DNA of 32,165 bases, taken from positions 1 to 32,165 of IMG/VR virus record IMGVR_UViG_3300033142_000221; one strand, written 5' to 3'. Shown piece by piece: positions 28,101 to 32,165 of this stretch; the stretch's first letter is position 1, and every line of letters starts with the position of its first letter. The position numbers were made by a program, and so were the translations under genes. The notes under the pieces are model-generated. The model saw only the letters and a list, made by a program, of their open reading frames with translations. It did no database searches and had not been told where the DNA came from. This DNA comes from a virus.

Positions 28101-30084
28101 AACAAGAGTAAGAAAGTTTACTAAGACTGAGGTTAGAGACTTAATGAAAGTAAATGCAGACCTTCTTAGTATTATACCACCATCAATGGGTAATATAGTA
28201 GGAGGTATGAAAGCAGGAATTAAATTATTTAATAAAGTTTCTAAGCATTATAATAAGTTAATTACTAAAAATGCTAAAGCTAAAACCAAACTGTCAGAGC
28301 AAGAGATAATGGATCAGGCTATGGACTTCTTAAGAGCACAGCCTGAGTATAAAAAAATGGCTGATGCTGTACTGAAAGGAATTTCTACTGAGCAGATGGT
28401 ATTAGAGATGGATGTTGCCAGAGCTTTAGGTGGTAAGCAAAGTACAAACTTGAATGCGGCTATCCGTAAAGCCAGAATAATATTAAGAGCTAAGACTAAA
28501 GGTCAAAAAGAATTAAGAAAAATACAAAGAGAGCTTAGAAACTTTATGCGTAAGACTTTACCTACAGATATATATAGTAAGTCAGATGCTATTAAATTAA
28601 TGAGAAAGATTGAGCAAGCTAATAAAGATAACATCAATTCAATAATGAATGAAGTTATGGAGTTTGCTGCTCAAAAAAACAATGTAAGACTACATAAGTC
28701 TATTGATGATTTATTAGATCCTAAAAATACTCTCAAGAAAATAAGTAATATTCTTAAAGGTGTTAAGATAGATGAGACTACAAGAAAAAGATTAGCATCT
28801 TTAAAGAAAAGAATAGATGATGGTAGTTTAGCTACTCAGGATAAAGTATTAGAATACATATATAAATTAGAGACAGAGTACGATAATATTAATAAGCAAC
28901 CTGAAAAAACCGAAGGTGATTATACTGCGATGGCTGATCTGCAAATCATTATGAATATGGTTAAAGCCAATAACTTAATGTCTAATGAAGACATTACTAA
29001 AGTTAATGTGTTAGCTGGAGTGGAGACAGAGTTAAAACAAATAATTACAGCAGGTAGAACTATACTTAAAGAGCAATTAACAAAAGCACATTTAGAATAT
29101 CAAAGACAATTTGAGCAAGTTTTCTTAGATGTAACAGGAAGAACTGAAAGCTTTAAAGATCAGGCTAAAAAACAATTAAAAGAGGAAGGTGTTGAAAACC
29201 CAACTGAAGCAGAGATACAAGATAAAATAACTGATATAATTGAGAATATTAAAGACACTAAAGATAGTAGGGGAAGAGAAACTGTAAAAATTGAAAAAGT
29301 AAAAAATAGATTTAAAAAATTAGGTAATAATATTGTACAAAGATTAGGAAATGTTATGGCTAAGAACTCTGATCTATTTTTATTAATGGATAAGATATCT
29401 TTACTCCCAGCAGAATTATTTGAAGGTAATACTCAAGAAGAGGTAACTAAAAAAATTGACGCTGCTAATCGTGAGATGAAAGGGAGAATGTTAATGAATG
29501 ATGCATTAATAATTTCTAAGTTTCAAGAGTTGTTTGGTAAAAAATATAAATCTATAGTAACATCTTTTGGTAGAAAGACTGAAGCAATTGATTTACCTGA
29601 TGGAACAGAAATGGTTTTATCTCCTAATCAAATGTATTACTTATACAACCAGTATAAAGACTCTTCTAATCATCCAGGACTACAAAAAACTTTTAGCACA
29701 GATGAAAAAGGTGTTGCTAAAGTAATGAATGAAATAACTACCCGATTAGAGTCTGAACAATATAAGAACTTAAAAGAGTTTGCAGACTGGCAAGTAGAAA
29801 TATTATACCCTATGCTTTATAATCATTACAATGAAGCATATCAAGATATATACCGAACTCAGATGCCATATAATGTAAACTATGCAGGTATGGTTTATAG
29901 AGAAGGGCAAGAAGCGGAAGGTGTTAATCTTATACCAGGGGCTGATGGTGGTAAAATCCAATACCACAATGTAGTAGCTGCTAACTCTACTAAAATGAGA
30001 GAACAGAATAAGAAAAAAATTAGACCTATGGATGGTACTAATGTTCTCTACACTTATATGAGAGACATGGACTCAAATGGATAA
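22162..30084 (+). CDS. Giant multidomain virion protein with zincin metallopeptidase motif
   Basis: A 2640-residue polyvalent protein, the largest gene here. In order: two 30-residue repeats (residues 5-60); acidic linker; helical region; a Gly-rich hydrophobic region (about 584-773) like membrane-active parts of ejection proteins; Gln/Thr/Ser-rich linker (about 890-1000); a zincin motif H1128-E-V-M-H1132 in RTVAHEVMHAVLL with candidate third ligand among E1184, E1185 and E1189; a mixed alpha/beta domain (about 1290-1540); six EKAQ-type linkers between 1562 and 1951; then a long helical C-terminal region. It presumably travels in the head and enters the cell, with the peptidase acting on host or virion proteins. 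Its frame ends abruptly and the following gene looks like the missing C-terminus. Zincin call is sequence-based; delivery is inference. Confidence 0.75.
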   Translation: MNEEAINDGYKYFVETGYKGTIDDYKTLLNTNGDAVNDTYKYFVNTGYKGTVNDFVTLFGIGEKKNPVGNGTGEEEVMASSIEDIQEPGSSEPSLQPSNEQVDSALTEGAPEFSVEETEEDTLNIGQGNQVNPKDLIKPRSVKGYEPESWGGLKSLITQSTQQERSDPNYKGLFKIDTTEEVVEQPADFFDESLQQITPDLISKTEENVVPLMNYHFNDYGFTFTEADFTGDEMTVSAANGETLKVELDALFFKGKYSDELKQFLKDNKEESTKLHQLEVGYVKKQQKIQGEQDVENMVKDLNTETNSLRDEYSEYLMAKNFYDKNNLSEMDPDEVVYVEGPDGEQMATTPKVLAEKIALASQNIAISKKNLAVKGKELDEVVGGWYEMRSQQSSIGGFAYNALLDGSARIGTQMMNRMIDAGTYMAPAEGGLMSQNEYRTRVLTKAKEAGLLGDTYTEERIQEIISNDEEYERFLELIEKTPGTTTEIKSAGSIKDGTSASTRTVTTTLLDDIESKILDEVRKEIKYDVKPGDNVYANPFSKFANDKKYDEKMGMLEMSRRGLRQGLGMDETTEEATQEAKKGFWGGALIGVTESIPAMLGPTPVRIFNMITQVEDHINEEMENDPDFADISEAEKTMFTVPLGIVVGVLENLGFRNAIAQKGLASKVLLLALKKSGKDITGQSFRQVVKKEVNNLMSQGLLLVTASGLAEFETGLAQEIADIGFKEAYNYNKEKEMFRTPETFGDGVKQVIRAGLQEAVGGFVIGTPSAIIQTATAGDFTGLGDGVFEMYEQIHKESVVRDAFIQRTKERILNGDITKKEGQREIDIYDQVNGVMDKIPSNLPTNQKKELLGNLLRQQELQNDIDRYSKQLTKKQQKELLDLENDVERIVRSGNTQNQQEAQETELNTQAINELKEEGVENPTPEQIKTKRDAIQKSSTKKVDVQESTESSQEVGDGNTQGQSTQESQDSQTDLDTQTQKEVDDLTSIFNEQTGMQEQEGTPEQPTRKAVVENEQDGTIDVIVTDGKNEVYEGISVSDNVHVTQPKNAKPENSVDISFDSLLNKAKNAGKAIAKLIPDLAIVVHASENNYNKAVSSENAGTRGTFNLNTNTIHINSSKANTRTVAHEVMHAVLLKKLGVNADFSKVTKRMLDAVAKAMPKDSNLKEVIEDFAKDYKIKDQNEEQVSELFGYLSAAYTQLDGPTKNIVKRWLQKAAKAVGLPVNITEFTKEEADMIEFFNTVSKKVREGTEVTEGDIEVIDDGTAPIGTPTTINKPSKTEKPQIDFKKSYDMSLVTPKNKIDLLGLVDNIIKNDEKVWFWVADQLGLGNGMDAGPSFALQPENIKKGAIWASGLDQKKLDKNITAADFIFIISGSPETSKLFNKKVFDKYANNLGDYNTFKKKALATNPVKNIRETLEEFDSWPAMRRSPKRKTFLIAVNEQSKKPNTKFHALVNTLGGFVDLQSLRDGFYKENEFAQNDIMMVLKPTSVGGKSNHSTYAYDILGEVVGVPDIKLNAKEIMPEAIKAKIEGKGISEQTSSIAPYGGAVGTAVKSITKPATEKAQKVTFKIEKQRVYKDDASGVTFLTKGYGGRFINIPRKAITIKDIDGVSQYQKPLVEVTMDKKVYDKQDKTRQYKDGKEKFVNELETIRGFETVSPDEKAQVITEQDLEILYPEKAQKNNITEAQVKKALKTDKTAQRIIAKGINPKQGENVGIRLNLNVFKNTGVPVQSIHKGTKTDAFKKVDGTSGNFRGEVINYAPAVTLKDVYLNTHQKSIYEVKNKIKNKFPLASVDGKFQDVPFNKQNLTGTELRFNPFNTQLFETLEGKPVRFVEEATVSGTRVFARGKIEYFTEANKPKPYSPTSEKAQKAPVDKLAKMYEMKKNGVIFNKPGVNRVALEDWANSLGFTVEVKRGDIGELTGFKLIKPDGKVYTPTKEKAQRSVDEKAQKTFNKFDSPLEIINKARDLNFTDPAILDYLTRVRKFTKTEVRDLMKVNADLLSIIPPSMGNIVGGMKAGIKLFNKVSKHYNKLITKNAKAKTKLSEQEIMDQAMDFLRAQPEYKKMADAVLKGISTEQMVLEMDVARALGGKQSTNLNAAIRKARIILRAKTKGQKELRKIQRELRNFMRKTLPTDIYSKSDAIKLMRKIEQANKDNINSIMNEVMEFAAQKNNVRLHKSIDDLLDPKNTLKKISNILKGVKIDETTRKRLASLKKRIDDGSLATQDKVLEYIYKLETEYDNINKQPEKTEGDYTAMADLQIIMNMVKANNLMSNEDITKVNVLAGVETELKQIITAGRTILKEQLTKAHLEYQRQFEQVFLDVTGRTESFKDQAKKQLKEEGVENPTEAEIQDKITDIIENIKDTKDSRGRETVKIEKVKNRFKKLGNNIVQRLGNVMAKNSDLFLLMDKISLLPAELFEGNTQEEVTKKIDAANREMKGRMLMNDALIISKFQELFGKKYKSIVTSFGRKTEAIDLPDGTEMVLSPNQMYYLYNQYKDSSNHPGLQKTFSTDEKGVAKVMNEITTRLESEQYKNLKEFADWQVEILYPMLYNHYNEAYQDIYRTQMPYNVNYAGMVYREGQEAEGVNLIPGADGGKIQYHNVVAANSTKMREQNKKKIRPMDGTNVLYTYMRDMDSNG
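22174..22341 (+). repeat. Two tandem 30-residue repeats at the N-terminus of the giant protein
   Basis: Residues 5-34 and 35-60 align with a 30-residue (90-base) period: NDGYKYFVETGYKGTIDDY against NDTYKYFVNTGYKGTVNDF, followed by TLL/TLF. Codons differ (TAC/TAT, GGA/GGT), so the copies are old or under selection at the protein level. The pattern Y-x-x-F-x-x-x-GY-x-G-[ST]-x-x-[DN]-[FY] is one I remember from N-termini of other large marine phage virion proteins. Confidence 0.85.
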
Positions 30085-31411
30085 TGCTGTAGATATTATG
30101 CAGGATATGTTTATCTTATCTCGTTTAGGTATTAATCCTGTAGTAACGCTTAAACAGTTAACATCATTTGTTACATATGCATCAGATATAGGTTATGGTA
30201 ATTGGATGAAGAACGCTGCTCTAAGTAGATTTGGTAGAGGTAAAGATGTAAAAGCTATATGGAAAGAGATAGCTGCTAACTCCACTTACTTGCAAGACAG
30301 GGATGCTAAGAGTATGACTAAGGCTATTGAGATGTACTCGGATGATGCTATGGAGTCAGTCTTTCCTGATATAACAATAGGGGGTAAAAGATTAATGACT
30401 GGAGCTAATAAAGAGTCTCTGGTAAATATCTTAATGTATACTACAAAGTTAGGAGATAGAGGTGCAATTTATTTAGGAGGAGTTCCTAACTATGTGTACT
30501 ATAAAAACAAAGCATTAGAAGCTGGTAAGACAGAACAGGAAGCAATTGATGAGGCTATTGTTAAATTTGAAAGAGACACTAAAAGATCTCAGCAGTCTAC
30601 TGACTTACAAGATAGAGACTACTATCAAACTAAAGGTCCAATATTTAGAGCACTTAATATGTTCTTAACTACTCCTAAGCAATACTTAAGAAAAGAAGTT
30701 TATGCTTTACGAAATATGTACAGGCTTATGTCGTCAGGAGGTAAGTCAGGTAAAGGAACAAAGACAGATGCGGCTCGTATATTTTTAACTTATCATGTAA
30801 TTATGCCTGTATTCTTTCAGTTTGTAGCAAATGGAATGCCAGGCTTGTTAGCAGACTGGGAAGATGAGGATGCAAAAGATTTAGGGACAGCTGCTATACT
30901 TGGAAATATAAACGCTTTATTTCTTTATGGAGAGTTTGCTGTTAAAATAAAAGACCTTATTATTGGTAAACCTGCGAGATTTTTACAATTTAAAAACCTT
31001 CCTGTTCTAACCCAAGGAGAGGAAGTTTTCAACAGGTTTGCAAGATATAGAGACACTAAAGATCCTAAGAAAAAACAAGAGGCTCTGTATAAAGCTTTAG
31101 CAGAGACATCTCAAATAACAGGACTTCCTGTAAATAATGTTCGTAAGATATTTAAAAACATGGAACAACTTATTGAAGGAGGAGAAGATCCAGCTAAAGT
31201 AATTATGCGTTTATTTAACTTCAGTGAGTATCAAATACAAAACGAAGCAGAAAGAAAACGTAATAAGAAAAGTAAAAGAAAAGCAAAGAAAAAAGCAGGT
31301 AGTAACCCTATGATTTCTGGAGATCCTATGAACTCAGAAGATCCAATGAATGATAAAACAAATCCTATGTTAGGAAAAGATCCTATGAATTCCGATAACC
31401 CAATGAAATAA
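30077..31411 (+). CDS. Detached C-terminal part of the giant virion polyprotein
   Basis: A 444-residue protein overlapping the giant gene by eight bases in the +1 frame (ATGGATAA). It begins DIMQDMFILSRLGINPVVTL then KQLTSFVTYA, continues with FERDTKRSQQSTDLQDRDY (residues 164-182) and FRALNMFLTTPKQYLRKE, has a hydrophobic segment at 235-258 (IFLTYHVIMPVFFQFVANGM), and ends in a Lys/Arg cluster and a PM-repeat tail. In large polyvalent phage proteins I remember these blocks as the C-terminus of one continuous chain, so this is likely an ejected protein that separated from its partner. A mutation, programmed +1 shift, or assembly error are alternatives to a true split. Confidence 0.7.
   Translation: MDNAVDIMQDMFILSRLGINPVVTLKQLTSFVTYASDIGYGNWMKNAALSRFGRGKDVKAIWKEIAANSTYLQDRDAKSMTKAIEMYSDDAMESVFPDITIGGKRLMTGANKESLVNILMYTTKLGDRGAIYLGGVPNYVYYKNKALEAGKTEQEAIDEAIVKFERDTKRSQQSTDLQDRDYYQTKGPIFRALNMFLTTPKQYLRKEVYALRNMYRLMSSGGKSGKGTKTDAARIFLTYHVIMPVFFQFVANGMPGLLADWEDEDAKDLGTAAILGNINALFLYGEFAVKIKDLIIGKPARFLQFKNLPVLTQGEEVFNRFARYRDTKDPKKKQEALYKALAETSQITGLPVNNVRKIFKNMEQLIEGGEDPAKVIMRLFNFSEYQIQNEAERKRNKKSKRKAKKKAGSNPMISGDPMNSEDPMNDKTNPMLGKDPMNSDNPMK
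31304..31408 (+). repeat. Six [DN]PM repeats at the C-terminus
   Basis: The last 35 residues contain six [DN]-P-M units (NPM, DPM, DPM, NPM, DPM, NPM) spaced five to seven residues, several followed by NS. The repeat is coding, in frame to the stop codon, and preceded by a strongly basic stretch. Confidence 0.85.
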
Positions 31412-31412
31412 T

Positions 31413-31646
31413 ATGAAAAATTTTAATGAGGACCAATGCATGAGACACAGTTATAATTTACTGTTAGGAAAAAAAACTTTAGATGAATTAATATCTGATA
31501 CAGCTGATTTAGTTCTTATGTTTAATCCTAAAAAAAAGATTGTTCCAATGGAATATGATCTTTATGATACTTTAATAGAATACTTTACTTATACAGAGGA
31601 GTATGAGAAGTGTGCTGAACTTCTTAAAGCTAAGCAGTCTCTTTAA
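31413..31646 (+). CDS. Small conserved-looking protein, unknown function
   Basis: A 77-residue acidic, helical protein beginning one base after the preceding stop (TAATATG). The C-terminal segment (YDLYDTLIEYFTYTEEYEKC, AELLKAK) is a two-helix pattern I remember from small proteins of Bacteroidota phages, with no known role. It is the last plus-strand gene and overlaps the 3' end of the minus-strand gene that follows by 17 bases, so transcription from both sides meets here. Confidence 0.6.
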   Translation: MKNFNEDQCMRHSYNLLLGKKTLDELISDTADLVLMFNPKKKIVPMEYDLYDTLIEYFTYTEEYEKCAELLKAKQSL

Positions 31647-31818
31647 TTTCTTTCTCTATTAATTCTAATAACTGAGTGGCAGTGTAGATAGGGAGTTTAT
31701 CATTATAGTTCTGATAGATTTGAGTAAAGTTATTTTCCTCCCTATCCCACGTCCATAGTGTATTTACATTCTTTTTAATATTAGTTGTAAGAACCCACTT
31801 GATAGTTTTATATTTCAT
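31630..31818 (-). CDS. Small minus-strand protein, unknown function
   Basis: A 62-residue protein read on the minus strand with ATG at 31818-31816 and a TAG stop. The start overlaps the last 11 bases of the upstream minus-strand gene, which supports a real two-gene operon. The sequence contains KWVLTTNIKKN, a WTWDREENNF patch and a helical C-terminus (TATQLLELIEKEIKE). No motif is recognised. Confidence 0.5.
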   Translation of the reverse strand: MKYKTIKWVLTTNIKKNVNTLWTWDREENNFTQIYQNYNDKLPIYTATQLLELIEKEIKETA

Positions 31819-32164
31819 ATTCTGATTTTATTTGATCTTTTGGTAATCTATTTCTATTATACTGGTCCACTAAAAAATTCTTATCATAATTCCTACGCTC
31901 TGCATCTAACTTATAATATAAGAATGCTTGGAATCCATTAAGGTGTGAGTCTGTAGGAAAGAAATATTTCCATCCTTTAGACATTCCTTTAGCTATATAA
32001 TAACAAAATGCCACTCCTATTTTACCGCTACTCTTTTTAAAATTAATAACAGCTGTATGATCTGAAGTTGGTATAACCTCCTGTACTATAAAGGATTCGC
32101 CACTTACATTCCCCTCTCTATCTGTACGTGAAAACCTTTTAGCAATTACTTTGCTAAACTCATT
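31808..32164 (-). CDS. Minus-strand protein of unknown function, 5' end outside the window
   Basis: The minus-strand frame is open from the window edge (32164) to a TAA at 31810-31808, giving at least 118 residues. A GTG at 32014 could be read as a start, but the frame continues upstream with plausible coding sequence (KVIAKRFSRTDREGNVSGES, IVQEVIPTSDHTAVINFKKS), so the real start lies beyond the window. The remaining part has AFCYYIAKGMSKGWKYFFPT, DSHLNGFQAF and a basic helical end. I do not recognise the family. It opens, on the opposite strand, what is probably a non-structural module. Confidence 0.6.
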   Translation of the reverse strand, partial: NEFSKVIAKRFSRTDREGNVSGESFIVQEVIPTSDHTAVINFKKSSGKIGVAFCYYIAKGMSKGWKYFFPTDSHLNGFQAFLYYKLDAERRNYDKNFLVDQYNRNRLPKDQIKSEYEI

Positions 32165-32165
32165 T

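Noticed and set aside
1-32165. tRNA genes, CRISPR arrays, insertion sequences, integrase or attachment sites
   Set aside because: Nothing resembling these was found by reading; the sequence is tightly filled with structural genes. A tRNAscan run would be the decisive check.

Overview
The window looks like the packaging, head and tail region of a short-tailed double-stranded DNA phage infecting a member of the Bacteroidota, most likely a flavobacterium. The DNA is visibly AT-rich. Start sites are preceded by A-rich leaders rather than Shine-Dalgarno boxes. Several gaps carry the Bacteroidota -7 promoter box TAnnTTTG. The gene order (small terminase candidate, large terminase, portal, scaffold candidate, major capsid protein, two ring/adaptor proteins, giant nozzle protein, tail proteins, internal ejection proteins) and the sequence style of terminase, portal, capsid and ring proteins fit the crAss-like (Crassvirales-type) podovirus lineage, including its marine members. 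No tape measure, tail sheath or tail tube was seen. These family assignments come from memory of conserved motifs, not from a search.

Layout: 1-910 holds the end of a 2-oxoglutarate oxygenase-like gene and two small helical genes, the second a candidate small terminase. 888-7100 holds large terminase, portal, a small basic protein and a scaffold candidate. 7122-9757 holds the major capsid protein, a conserved companion and a 92-residue beta-rich protein, punctuated by three strong intrinsic terminators and re-start promoters. 9848-18898 is the neck and tail: two ring proteins, a 1758-residue nozzle protein and two smaller tail proteins, one rich in cysteine. 18919-19329 is a GNAT acetyltransferase-like gene with its own near-leaderless promoter. 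19331-31411 codes for probable internal virion (cargo/ejection) proteins: an Ala-rich 263-residue protein, a 677-residue protein, a 2640-residue multidomain protein with a zincin metallopeptidase motif, and a 444-residue protein that looks like the detached C-terminus of that giant. A small conserved gene follows at 31413.

At about 31630 orientation flips: two minus-strand genes, the outer one cut by the window edge, run convergently into the structural block and probably belong to another functional module.

The structural genes are packed with gaps of 0-90 bases and several short overlaps, so they are probably co-transcribed, with terminators tuning the capsid-proximal part. The most interesting points are the split, multidomain giant virion protein with its repeated EKAQ linkers and terminal repeats, the beta modules apparently shared between capsid and ring proteins, and the acetyltransferase inside the virion cluster. 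No tRNA, rRNA, CRISPR array, transposon, integrase or phage origin was recognised. There is no gene-free stretch longer than 100 bases.
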